This document shows positions 34,631-42,465 of a DNA stretch of 48,165 bases, piece after piece. The stretch is taken from positions 1 through 48,165 of the forward strand of contig JAFZRN010000030.1 of assembly GCA_017619835.1 (NCBI GenBank). The letters run 5' to 3'. The DNA is from Eubacterium sp. Its GTDB lineage: Bacteria; Bacillota; Clostridia; Lachnospirales; Lachnospiraceae. A model generated the notes under the pieces. That model saw only the letters and a list, made by a program, of their open reading frames with translations, searched no databases and was not told where the DNA came from. Position numbers and translations under genes: made by a program. Every line of letters begins with the position of its first letter. Position 1 is the stretch's first letter.

Positions 34631-35496
34631 ATATTGTCATATATTTCCTGCAGTTCGGGAATGCTGAATTCGTAATCCGTATTGCAGAAGTCGCAGTGGA
34701 GATTGACCGGCTTTTCGTCATCCAGCATGGAACGTATCTCTTTTTTGCCGAGACTGATGAGAGCCTTTGTTACGCGGTCTTTGCTGCAGTTACATTTATA
34801 CTGAACATCTCTTGTTTCTTCGATGTTCAGATCACCCAGGATAGATATCATCATATCCTCGGGAGTCATACCTTTGTTAAAGAAGTCTGTTACGGAACTG
34901 AGCTCTGACAGGCTTTTTTCTAATCTTGTGATGGTTGCTTCGGAAGCAAAGGGAAGGAGCTGGATGATGAAGCCTCCCGCATGCTTTATCGAAAGGTCCC
35001 TATCCACAAGAACGCCCAGACCTACGGAGGTCGGAATCTGCTCACTTTCTGCAAAGTAGTAGGTAAGGTCTTCACCGATCTCGCCGGTTGCAAGACTGGT
35101 CTGGCCTACATAGGGTTCGCCGATACCCTCATCACGTATGACGGTGAGCGTTCCTTTTCCGACAGCACTGCCTACATCCAGGTGGCCGTTTGCTTTAAGC
35201 GGAAGATCGACAGCATTATTATATATGATACCTTTAACGTTCGGGGAAGCATCGGCAGTAACTGTTATGCTCTTTATCGGGCCGGAGCCATTTACCTTTA
35301 AAGTAAGTACATCGGAATCATTTTTACACATCGCACCCATAAGTGCGCCTCCGGTAAGCAGCCTTCCGAGAGCGGCGCTGCACACTGGACTTGTGTTATG
35401 GATCTGCCTTGCATCCTCTACGGTCTGCCTTGTATATGCGGCAAGAAAACGGACTTCATTTCCGAGTGCCATGCCTTTTATAAGAATATCTTTCAT
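34627..35496 (-). CDS. hslO: Hsp33 redox-regulated chaperone
   Basis: 289 residues. Cytoplasmic holdase activated by oxidation. The start is at 35496, with aaagga before it; the longer open frame to 35874 is antisense sequence over the neighbouring gene. Visible: MKDILIKGMALGNEVRFLAA at the N-terminus, the family core HNTSPVCSAALGRLLTGGALM (about 35-55), VGKGTLTVIRD, EQIPTSVGLGVLVD, and the redox zinc centre near the C-terminus formed by CNC (YKCNCSKDRV) and CDFC. All four cysteines are present, so the redox switch is intact. It is divergent to the Hsp70-like/GrpE fusion gene, 79 bp apart; its stop overlaps the end of queH by 4 bp. Confidence 0.94.
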   Translation of the reverse strand: MKDILIKGMALGNEVRFLAAYTRQTVEDARQIHNTSPVCSAALGRLLTGGALMGAMCKNDSDVLTLKVNGSGPIKSITVTADASPNVKGIIYNNAVDLPLKANGHLDVGSAVGKGTLTVIRDEGIGEPYVGQTSLATGEIGEDLTYYFAESEQIPTSVGLGVLVDRDLSIKHAGGFIIQLLPFASEATITRLEKSLSELSSVTDFFNKGMTPEDMMISILGDLNIEETRDVQYKCNCSKDRVTKALISLGKKEIRSMLDDEKPVNLHCDFCNTDYEFSIPELQEIYDNI

Positions 35497-35511
35497 TTTT
35501 ATTCCTTTCTG

Positions 35512-35539
35512 TTGCAATAATGTGTTATTATAGTATAGA
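35512..35539 (+). promoter_or_regulatory. Possible promoter of the Hsp70-like/GrpE gene
   Basis: TTGCAA (35512-35517), 16-bp spacer, TATAGA (35534-35539), 36 bp before the ATG at 35576. Weak match; it overlaps the divergent hslO promoter. Confidence 0.35.
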
Positions 35540-35556
35540 CGAGTATCAAAAGTCAA
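35527..35556 (-). promoter_or_regulatory. Promoter of hslO
   Basis: Minus strand TTGACT (35551-35556), 18-bp spacer, TATAAT (35527-35532), 30 bp before the hslO start. No CIRCE-type operator is seen in the 79-bp interval. Confidence 0.55.
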
Positions 35557-35575
35557 AGATAGCGGGGTACGAACT

Positions 35576-36988
35576 ATGAGAACTGTTATAGGAGTACACT
35601 TCTGGGAAAGACAGGCGAGACTTTGTGTCTGTGATGCTGATTCCGTAAGTGTAGCAGCGATAGATCTTCCTTCGGATATAAAAAGACTCAACATCGTTGC
35701 TACGGATTTTGCGTTGGTAAAAGCCTTTGAAGTGATCGACAACTTCATAAATGAACATATGAACGTCGAGGAATATGCGCTTGTAATGTGTGTTTCTGAT
35801 GATACCGGTCTGAAAGAGATTGAGAGTATGTATAAAACGGCCGAGCAGTGCGGTGTCACTGTCATCAGGACCATGACCGAAACGATGGCTATGGCTTACT
35901 TCTCATATGTTGAATATGAGCTTGTGGGTCCGGTCATGATAGCATTTGCTTCTCCGGCAAAGCTTGCGGTTGCGGGCTATTATATGGATGAGGGTGAAGT
36001 CGAGCTTGAGGATACATTTATCGCAGGAAGATGGAATTCGTCCACTCTGAAAAATGAATTCCTGACGCCGGCGAGCAAGAGGTTCTTTGATAATACCGAA
36101 GCACCGATCGTTGTCTGTGCCGGAACCATGGACAGATGTCTTGAATTCGACCAGGCATTAAAGAGCTATATCAACAGTACCAATCTTTTTGTAAATACGA
36201 ATATTGAATATAAAATGATCGACCCCCAGTCAGTTATCGAGGGCATCGGATTCTTATGCGGCAAGCTTGAGGGAAGACAGGCATTCCAGGGACTCAAGGC
36301 ACTGGATACTCTTTCAGCTTACGAGCTCTGCGTATCCATAAACGGAAGCATGTTCCCGATAGTTGATATGGACAGCCTGTTACCTGTCGAGGAGGAGATA
36401 GAAATTGAGAAATACCCCGAAGCTCCGAAGTCATTTGACGAAATAATCTTCTTTGAAAAGAGAGGAAGAGCTTTCGTTGAGGTATGCAATATAAAAATGC
36501 CGAGGGACCAGATGGAGTTCTTTTACAGGAAACCCTGTAAGCTGACGGTTTCGGCAGATGCTAACAGAAGATTGAAGCTCGGGATAAGGACCAGCCTCGG
36601 AGATAAGGATATCAAGATTGATGTTCTTCAGTCCATGAGTACCGAAGAGGTTGAACAGCCCAAGGAAGAAAGCGTTGCGGATTTTCTTGCAAAGATGCTT
36701 CCGATAATAGATGATCTGGAATATGCGATCAAGTTCGCTGCTGACGAGGATAATCCTTATACTCAGGGAATCATGAAGACATATAATAAGGCGATTCAGA
36801 TACTTGAGAGTAATGGTGTGACGATAATCACAGGAGAGGGCGAGCCATTTGACTATAACACTCAGACGGCGGTTGCCCACGTATCAGATTTAAACCTGCC
36901 CGATAACACCGTTAAACAGGTTATGCAGGCAGGTTATATGTACAAAGGAAAGGTCATAAGACCGGCTTCCGTTATGGTTGCTAATTAG
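35576..36988 (+). CDS. Degenerate Hsp70-like protein fused to a C-terminal GrpE domain
   Basis: 470 residues. Residues 1-235 read like a shortened Hsp70 ATPase domain: TVIGVHFWERQARLCVCD stands where DnaK has IGIDLGTTNS; ALVMCVSDDTGLKEIESMYK and GVTVIRTMTETMAMAYFSY match the pattern of VITVPAYFND...GLEVLRIINEPTAAALAYG; APIVVCAGTMDRCLEFDQAL resembles the adenosine-motif region ILVGG.SRIP.VQ; DPQSVIEGIGFLCGKLEG resembles NPDEAVA.GAA.QGG.L. Residues 240-350 resemble the beta substrate-binding domain (LDTLSAYELCVSINGSMFP; LTVSADANRRLKLGIRTSLG). Residues 366-470 are a clear GrpE domain (FLAKMLPIIDDLEYAI, EGEPFDYNTQTAVAHV, NTVKQVMQAGYMYKGKVIRP) in the place of the Hsp70 lid. The phosphate-binding motifs are not recognisable, so ATPase activity is doubtful. 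GrpE call firm; Hsp70 relation inferred from ordered motif likeness. Confidence 0.8.
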   Translation: MRTVIGVHFWERQARLCVCDADSVSVAAIDLPSDIKRLNIVATDFALVKAFEVIDNFINEHMNVEEYALVMCVSDDTGLKEIESMYKTAEQCGVTVIRTMTETMAMAYFSYVEYELVGPVMIAFASPAKLAVAGYYMDEGEVELEDTFIAGRWNSSTLKNEFLTPASKRFFDNTEAPIVVCAGTMDRCLEFDQALKSYINSTNLFVNTNIEYKMIDPQSVIEGIGFLCGKLEGRQAFQGLKALDTLSAYELCVSINGSMFPIVDMDSLLPVEEEIEIEKYPEAPKSFDEIIFFEKRGRAFVEVCNIKMPRDQMEFFYRKPCKLTVSADANRRLKLGIRTSLGDKDIKIDVLQSMSTEEVEQPKEESVADFLAKMLPIIDDLEYAIKFAADEDNPYTQGIMKTYNKAIQILESNGVTIITGEGEPFDYNTQTAVAHVSDLNLPDNTVKQVMQAGYMYKGKVIRPASVMVAN

Positions 36989-38223
36989 GCTTCGGTTTTA
37001 GCGGCTTTTCCGGCCTTATCCTTAACCAGAAGGATGCAGACGATAAGTGCTACTACGTAAAGCCCTCCTGCAGTCAGGATGACAACATTGTAGTTGGTTC
37101 CAGATACATTCAGCAGAAGCTCTGCTGCATTGTTACCGGTTATTCCTGCGGCTGCCCACGCTGTAAGCGTGATACCGTGGATCTTGGAAATGTTATCCAT
37201 TCCGAATCTGGATGAGAGCAGGGCGGGGAGTGTTGAGAAACCACCACCGTAGCCGAGGTTGATTATCATCAGAAGAAGGATGATCATTATCCTGAATATA
37301 ATATTTACATGGAATGATAGAAGCAGTGTGATGACGCAGGCTGCAATGCAGCTTGTGAAGATTATCTGATACACAAGGCTTCTATCTTTCATTTTGTCTG
37401 AGATAGTTGAGTAGCCGATTCGTCCCAGAGCGTTGCAGGCTGCAGTGATAGAAGGGACGAAGCTTATTATAGCTGTAAGAATTGCCATATCCTTAAATGT
37501 GGAATTGAGGATCTGTTTCTCATATGTGATGAGCATCAGACCACAGTGGATGTTTAAATAGAATATGATCCATATTCCGACGAAGATGTTGTTATGAAGG
37601 AGCGGCTTAAGTTTGAAGCTCTCATTCTTTGCTGCATCCTCAACCCAGCCCTCGGGCTTCTTAAGAAGAAGATGACCGATGAACATCATTACGAAATAAA
37701 TTGCGCCGAGAATGTAGAACATTGCTGATATTCCGAAGCGTCCCTGGAGAAGCTCCATTATAGGTGTTGCGATCGCCTTTGCAAGACCGAAGCCCATGAT
37801 CGAGATTCCCGTAGCAAGACCTTTCTGTTCCGAGAACCAAAGCATCAGGGTTTTGACCGGCGTGATATATCCGACACCAAGGCCGATTCCCATTATGCAT
37901 CCGTAGAAGAGATAGATGCCTATGAGAGCGGCTGCTCCGGTACAGAACTGGATCACAAGTCCCGTTCCGATCATTCCGGTTGTAAAACAGATACAGGAAA
38001 TGATCGAGGATCTGTGGATGTCTGCCTCTACGATCTTACCGGCAAATGCCGCCGACATTCCTAAAAAGAAGATGGCAAGTGAAAATGCCCATCCCGTCGC
38101 AAATGTGCTGACACCGATCCTGTCCGCAATTGCTTCCTTAAATGTGCTCCAGCAATACACGGTTCCTATGGAACAGTGTATGAGAAGAGCGGGTATTGCT
38201 GCTCTGACCCATTTGTTATTCAT
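36985..38223 (-). CDS. MFS transporter of the oxalate/formate antiporter (OFA) type
   Basis: 412 residues, 12 transmembrane spans. Family signatures: N-terminal AIPALLIHCSIGTVYCWSTFKEAIAD, the loop between spans with GAALIGIYLFYGCIMGIGLG, YITPVKTLMLWFSEQKGLATGISIMGFG (typical of OFA carriers), and a late GGGFSTLPALLSSRFG. Members exchange oxalate/formate or related carboxylates, but substrate cannot be predicted within the family. Two ATG codons are adjacent (38226 and 38223); the aggagg site is better spaced for the second. It follows the NlpC/P60 gene on the same strand (33 bp). Its stop overlaps that of the Hsp70-like/GrpE gene by 4 bp. Confidence 0.88.
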   Translation of the reverse strand: MNNKWVRAAIPALLIHCSIGTVYCWSTFKEAIADRIGVSTFATGWAFSLAIFFLGMSAAFAGKIVEADIHRSSIISCICFTTGMIGTGLVIQFCTGAAALIGIYLFYGCIMGIGLGVGYITPVKTLMLWFSEQKGLATGISIMGFGLAKAIATPIMELLQGRFGISAMFYILGAIYFVMMFIGHLLLKKPEGWVEDAAKNESFKLKPLLHNNIFVGIWIIFYLNIHCGLMLITYEKQILNSTFKDMAILTAIISFVPSITAACNALGRIGYSTISDKMKDRSLVYQIIFTSCIAACVITLLLSFHVNIIFRIMIILLLMIINLGYGGGFSTLPALLSSRFGMDNISKIHGITLTAWAAAGITGNNAAELLLNVSGTNYNVVILTAGGLYVVALIVCILLVKDKAGKAAKTEA

Positions 38224-38256
38224 CATAAATCCTCCTAGATATATAAATATAAATGA

Positions 38257-39702
38257 TTACTTTGTGGGGCGGGCGAGAAGAGAGCCTTCGGCTGCGCCAT
38301 AGCCGGCGCCGCGGGCAGCCCAGAGTGAGGTGACGTTCGGGGTTCCGTCTGCGTTGACAAACAGACATAGATATCCTGTGAACATCTCCACATGATAGGT
38401 TGTGTCATATTTATGTTTCCTATCGGTTGACTTGAAGACAATATCTCCGGGATTCAGCTGCATCTTCTGCACCTTTTTATATGTAAAACCGCCTTTGATC
38501 ATTTTCTTATGCGATCTGCACCATGCAGCTTCGGTGCCGGAAGTTCCCGGCCAGCCTGTGGAGCCGAAGTTGATCCCGCCTTTTTCACTGTAGGCCTTCC
38601 ATACGAGGGCGCTGCAGTCGTAGTAGCCCTTCTGATTTCTTTTGGCCTGGCTGTATTCCCAGTGTGTTCCTATGTAAGTGGCGCGCTTCGTGACATTTAT
38701 CAGCTTTTTGGTCGTAACAGATACAGCGCAGCCGAGATAGTGGTCACCCATTTTTGCTGTGATCACGCAATTTCCGATTTTCTTTCCTTTTACAACACCC
38801 TTTGAGTTTACGGTAGCGATCTTCGGGTTAGAAGACTTCCACTCGATCTTGCCGGTGTAGCCGGAAATCTTTAAAGTGGCTTTCTTATTCTTTGCGATCA
38901 GCTTCGACGAAGCAGATATCCCGACCTTTACCGATTTAAAGTTTACTGTAAATGTCTTCCCATAGATAGTTATCGTAAGAACAGAAGACCCGGTCTTCTT
39001 ATAATTGTTCTGCCGGATATGTATTGTATTGTTCTCGATATAGGCACCTATATTCAGCTTTGAATTTGAACTTTTAAAAGTAAAATCCGGCGGAGTGAGA
39101 TTATCAAATGTCTGGGTGCTGTTTATCGTAACGGTTGCTTCCGGATATTCATAGTAGTAAGCCTTTTTATTGGCATAATAATATGTAGGGAACATATAAG
39201 CTGTTACGGAAGTGTCGCTCAGGGTGACATTTGACATGTCGATAGTTATATTGAAGATAACAGTTGCATTGAAAATGATTTCTCTCGTTGCAACGGATGT
39301 CATTGAATCTTCGTCAAAAATATAAAATACGCGGTAGAGCGAAATCTTGACAACAGCCGAGCCCGCCGAAAGTGCGGTGAAATTACCCTCGCTATCTATA
39401 GATAAATGAGGATTATCAATATAGTAATAATAATCGTCTTCCGCATCATACATCTGAGTTCGTTCGAGCTCAAAATCAAGGGTGTAATCATCCAGGGTCT
39501 TGCCCTCGGGAAATGTGACGGCAGATAAGTCCGGGATGATCTTTCCGGTATCTCCCACGAGGATATTCTCGGTTTTATTATCTCCGTCCACTACGGTGAT
39601 ATTCTTTTCTGCTGCATAGGAATCAATGGTGAAATGAATTAAAGAGAAGAGCAGAATAGGTACTATTATCAGAAAAAAAGATAAGCTTTTCTTTTGAATC
39701 AT
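38257..39702 (-). CDS. Secreted NlpC/P60-type peptidoglycan hydrolase with Big_2 domain
   Basis: 481 residues. Signal peptide (LSFFLIIVPILLFSLIHFTI, ending SYAAE). Residues about 30-240 form an unrecognised, Tyr- and Asp-rich beta region; about 250-325 is a Big_2-type domain (SSKLIAKNKKATLKISGYTG, KWKSSNPKIATVNSKGVVKG-like stretch, GNCVITAK). The C-terminal 150 residues resemble NlpC/P60 cysteine peptidases: catalytic Cys in QKGYYDCSALVWKAY, LNPGDIVFK, and the His in TTYHVEMFTGY. These enzymes cleave peptide stems of peptidoglycan. The last ~35 residues (SLWAARGAGYGAAEGSLLAR) are Gly/Ala-rich. Ribosome site aggag before the ATG. Extracellular by signal peptide. Confidence 0.82.
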   Translation of the reverse strand: MIQKKSLSFFLIIVPILLFSLIHFTIDSYAAEKNITVVDGDNKTENILVGDTGKIIPDLSAVTFPEGKTLDDYTLDFELERTQMYDAEDDYYYYIDNPHLSIDSEGNFTALSAGSAVVKISLYRVFYIFDEDSMTSVATREIIFNATVIFNITIDMSNVTLSDTSVTAYMFPTYYYANKKAYYYEYPEATVTINSTQTFDNLTPPDFTFKSSNSKLNIGAYIENNTIHIRQNNYKKTGSSVLTITIYGKTFTVNFKSVKVGISASSKLIAKNKKATLKISGYTGKIEWKSSNPKIATVNSKGVVKGKKIGNCVITAKMGDHYLGCAVSVTTKKLINVTKRATYIGTHWEYSQAKRNQKGYYDCSALVWKAYSEKGGINFGSTGWPGTSGTEAAWCRSHKKMIKGGFTYKKVQKMQLNPGDIVFKSTDRKHKYDTTYHVEMFTGYLCLFVNADGTPNVTSLWAARGAGYGAAEGSLLARPTK

Positions 39703-39798
39703 AATAACAAAACTCCTATATATAGTGTTTAGTTTTTAAATAAGTACATATGTAGTTATAACACAGTTTCATAAAAAAAGAAATAATAAAAAAAATAC

Positions 39799-39840
39799 TT
39801 GACAACTGTGAAAGTTTATAATATTATACGTCATATAATA
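39799..39840 (+). promoter_or_regulatory. Promoter and candidate PadR operator
   Basis: TTGACA (39799-39804), 17-bp spacer, TATTAT (39822-39827). A perfect inverted repeat tattata-N5-tataata covers the -10 and start region (39822-39840), a likely autoregulatory site for the PadR-family product of the first gene, 49 bp downstream. Confidence 0.6.
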
Positions 39841-39888
39841 TAGCTCAACAAATAATATTGCATGAAATAAAAGAAAGGAGATAATGCT

Positions 39889-40206
39889 ATGACTTATCAG
39901 CTTACGGCTCCGCTGCTGGATGCATGTGTGCTTGGTATCGTAGATAAGGAAGATTCCTACGGTTACACGCTCACCCAGAAGGTTAGAGAGCTGGTCGACA
40001 TTTCCGAGTCAACGCTGTATCCGGTTCTGAGAAGACTGCTTAAAGATAAATACCTTGAAACTTATGATCAGCCGTTCCAGGGAAGAAATCGAAGATATTA
40101 CAGGATAACCGACGAGGGAAGAAAGATATTAAAGTTTTACAAGGAACAATGGAAATTCTATAAAGAAAAAGTTGATATTCTTATAGGGGAGGACAGTAAT
40201 GAATAA
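39889..40206 (+). CDS. PadR-family transcriptional regulator
   Basis: 105 residues, the short PadR class (winged helix plus a short dimerisation helix). Visible: LDACVLGIVDKEDSYGYTLT, winged-helix recognition region STLYPVLRRLLKDKYLETY (about 43-61), then RRYYRITDEGRKILKFYKEQW, all standard. Ribosome site aaaggag. In many Firmicutes a PadR gene heads an operon with a DUF1700 protein and a DUF4097 protein, exactly as here; its usual role is to repress that operon until an envelope signal or ligand relieves it, the ligand being unknown. Confidence 0.93.
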   Translation: MTYQLTAPLLDACVLGIVDKEDSYGYTLTQKVRELVDISESTLYPVLRRLLKDKYLETYDQPFQGRNRRYYRITDEGRKILKFYKEQWKFYKEKVDILIGEDSNE

Positions 40207-40816
40207 AATACAATTTATGAGCGAACTCAGCAGGAAGCTCCGAAGACTTCCCAAAGATGAATTCGATGATGCAATGAATTATTACAATGAATATTTTCTG
40301 GATGCGGGACTTGATGATAATACAGATGTCATCCCCATAGTCGGAACACCCGAAGAGGTATCAAAGAGGATCCTCGATGAGTGTGTAGACCGTCAGATAG
40401 AAAAAGTAAAAACCGAAGGCGGAGTTAAGAACAGCAGCAGAGCAATATGGCTTGTGATCCTCGGCATCTTTGCCGCACCGATAGCATTTCCGGTTGCAAT
40501 TGCTTTATTCGCTGTATTCTTCTCTCTGATAGTAGCAGCATTTGCGGTGCTGATCTCACTTATCGTTGCGGGAGCAGCAATCGCACTCGGAGGAATAGGA
40601 CTTATCCCGATCATTTTCATGGCCGATACATTTGCACAGGGACTCGTAATCCTGGGTGTCAGCCTTATATGTCTGTCTCTTGGAATACTGCTCTGTATAG
40701 GAATATTTAAACTCGGTGAGCTCTTCGTAAGAGGAATTGCTAATCTATTCAGCCACATCGGATCAAAGAAGAAAAAGGAAAAGACTGTTAATACAGTAGG
40801 AGGAGAGACATTATGA
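40199..40816 (+). CDS. DUF1700-family membrane protein
   Basis: 205 residues. N-terminal cytoplasmic segment (FMSELSRKLRRLPKDEFDDA, then YYNEYFLDAGLDD), a signature of DUF1700, followed by about four hydrophobic spans (about 78-180, for example AIWLVILGIFAAPIAFPVAI and GLVILGVSLICLSLGILLCI) and a Lys-rich tail. Starts 8 bp inside the padR gene and overlaps the next gene by 4 bp, so all three are translationally coupled. Thought to work with the DUF4097 protein in the membrane; role unproved. Confidence 0.9.
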   Translation: MNKIQFMSELSRKLRRLPKDEFDDAMNYYNEYFLDAGLDDNTDVIPIVGTPEEVSKRILDECVDRQIEKVKTEGGVKNSSRAIWLVILGIFAAPIAFPVAIALFAVFFSLIVAAFAVLISLIVAGAAIALGGIGLIPIIFMADTFAQGLVILGVSLICLSLGILLCIGIFKLGELFVRGIANLFSHIGSKKKKEKTVNTVGGETL

Positions 40817-41658
40817 AAAAGGGACTTTTAATCACACTTATAGCATGCGGAGTATTGTTTCTTGCAGGTATAGCAGCATTTGTCATAGGACTAGCACTCG
40901 GCGGAAGCCCGAGCTTCGCATATGATATTAGAGAAAAGAAGCTTTATTCGAATAAAAAAGCCGAAACTTACAGTGACGATCTTGATGTAGATGCATTTGA
41001 TGCACTTAATCTCGAAGTTGATGCTGGTGACCTTACGATTCAGGAGGGCGACAGCTTCCATGTAAGCTATAAGCTTTACAGAAAGCCTGTCATAACAGTT
41101 AAAGACGGTGTGCTTACTATCAAGCCCGAAAAGGAAAAGCTTGAGTTTACTCTCTTCCAGTTCGGAACGATTACCGAAAAAAGCTATCTGACGATCACGG
41201 TTCCCGAGGGCACGGATCTTAAGGATAATATCATTGATCTTGATGCCGGTGATTTTATTATCAGTGGCATAGACATGGATTCTCTTAATCTCGATGTTGA
41301 TGCCGGCGAAGTAAAGCTCAGTGATATGAAGATTGATACTCTCAAGGCTGATATTGATGCAGGCGATGCTGATATCACCACATGCGAGTTCGGAAGCATT
41401 AAGATAGATGTTGATGCAGGAAATGTAGATATCGATGATTCAAAGCTGGATAAGATAACTGCTGATGTTGATTTCGGAAATATCGATATGGATCTTCACG
41501 GAGAAGAAGCTGACTATGGCATAAATATTGATTGTGATGCCGGAAATGTTTCGGTTAACGGAAAGAAGACCGGAAACAACTATAGCTGCGAAGGAAAAGG
41601 CGGCAAAAATATAAGTGTTAATGTCGATGCCGGAAATGTAAGTATTGAATTTAAGTAA
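40813..41658 (+). CDS. DUF4097-type beta-helix protein with N-terminal membrane anchor
   Basis: 281 residues. N-terminal transmembrane or signal segment (LLITLIACGVLFLAGIAAFV, GLALGG). The rest is a beta-solenoid in which eight short repeats recur every 18-25 residues: LEVDAGDLTIQ, IDLDAGDFIIS, LDVDAGEVKLS, ADIDAGDADIT, IDVDAGNVDID, ADVDFGNIDMD, IDCDAGNVSVN, VNVDAGNVSIEF. This is the DUF4097 pattern. Strongly acidic, exposed outside the membrane. Third gene of the PadR operon; likely an envelope-located sensor or structural protein, but no activity is known to me. Confidence 0.9.
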   Translation: MKKGLLITLIACGVLFLAGIAAFVIGLALGGSPSFAYDIREKKLYSNKKAETYSDDLDVDAFDALNLEVDAGDLTIQEGDSFHVSYKLYRKPVITVKDGVLTIKPEKEKLEFTLFQFGTITEKSYLTITVPEGTDLKDNIIDLDAGDFIISGIDMDSLNLDVDAGEVKLSDMKIDTLKADIDAGDADITTCEFGSIKIDVDAGNVDIDDSKLDKITADVDFGNIDMDLHGEEADYGINIDCDAGNVSVNGKKTGNNYSCEGKGGKNISVNVDAGNVSIEFK

Positions 41659-41725
41659 ATGATATCGTACAATGAACAAGGAAGATATATAGTCAGATTC
41701 AAATGATTTATAGGAGGTACTGAAT

Positions 41726-42127
41726 ATGGCTTGCTTTCTTGTATCTACGGCAGAGGCTGCTATAGTTACTGCAGTTGAAAAGGTTGAAGAAAAGAAGGAA
41801 TTAAAGGTAGAGGAAAGTGCTGCGGATAAGACCGTAGAGAATAAGATCCCTCTCAGCCGTAAGCTCGGATGGCTTAAATATATGCTGCTGGGCGGCTCAT
41901 TTCTCCTTATGTTCGAACATGTATGGCATGGAGAAGTTGTTGCCTGGTTCCCGTTCCTTACAGCAATGTCGGATCCTGCGGACATGATGGAAATGTTCCA
42001 CGAGATGGCTACAGTCGGAGTATGCATGGCTGTACTCGTAACTGCTGTATGGGCAGTTGTATGTGTGGTTGCAGATAAAGTGGTTAAGAGAGCTGATGCT
42101 CCCGAGGCTGCTGAGACTACAGTATAA
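41726..42127 (+). CDS. Two-span membrane protein preceding feoAB
   Basis: 133 residues, strong ribosome site (ataggaggt). N-terminal 40 residues are charged (VEKVEEKKELKVEES); then two membrane helices: WLKYMLLGGSFLLMFEHVWH (about 49-68) and VGVCMAVLVTAVWAVVCVVA (about 96-115). The loop between them is rich in His, Met and Asp (MSDPADMMEMFHEM), which could suit metal binding. I do not recognise the family. Its placement 14 bp before another small membrane protein and in the same unit as feoAB suggests a role linked to iron uptake; that is inference. Confidence 0.75.
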   Translation: MACFLVSTAEAAIVTAVEKVEEKKELKVEESAADKTVENKIPLSRKLGWLKYMLLGGSFLLMFEHVWHGEVVAWFPFLTAMSDPADMMEMFHEMATVGVCMAVLVTAVWAVVCVVADKVVKRADAPEAAETTV

Positions 42128-42140
42128 GGAGGAACGGATC

Positions 42141-42446
42141 ATGACATTACTCATTACTGTTTTCGCAGCGGTTTTCGTAACTGTTAAGTGGTATACACGT
42201 CAGGATGACAGCCTGAAGCTCGGAATGCTCATCTGTATGTATTGGGGAGCATCCCTTATGTGGCTGGTTGATGCCATATTCGAATATGCAGAGCTCGGAG
42301 CAGAGTATTTTAATCCTGCGCCGATAGATATGCTTAATGATGCATTCTTAGGACTCAGCGTTGTTGCACTCGGACTTGTTGTCTGGGTAGCAAGACTACT
42401 GATAACAGATTCAAAGGGCACAGTTAAAGCTGCTCTTAAAAAATAA
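42141..42446 (+). CDS. Small membrane protein preceding feoAB
   Basis: 101 residues from the ATG at 42141, which has an aaggagga ribosome site (an in-frame start at 42057 lies in the previous gene). Three hydrophobic segments: LLITVFAAVFVTVKW, LGMLICMYWGASLMWLVDAI and LGLSVVALGLVVWVARLLI, with acidic Glu/Asp residues at the junctions. Family not recognised. It lies between 41726-42127 and feoAB with gaps of 13 and 19 bp, so all three are probably co-expressed. Confidence 0.75.
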   Translation: MTLLITVFAAVFVTVKWYTRQDDSLKLGMLICMYWGASLMWLVDAIFEYAELGAEYFNPAPIDMLNDAFLGLSVVALGLVVWVARLLITDSKGTVKAALKK

Positions 42447-42465
42447 TAGATAAGGAAGACTGAAG

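Noticed and set aside
34627-35874. 415-residue version of Hsp33 with a 126-residue N-terminal extension
   Set aside because: The extension is antisense to the Hsp70-like/GrpE gene and its promoter; a good ribosome site and the family start are at 35496.
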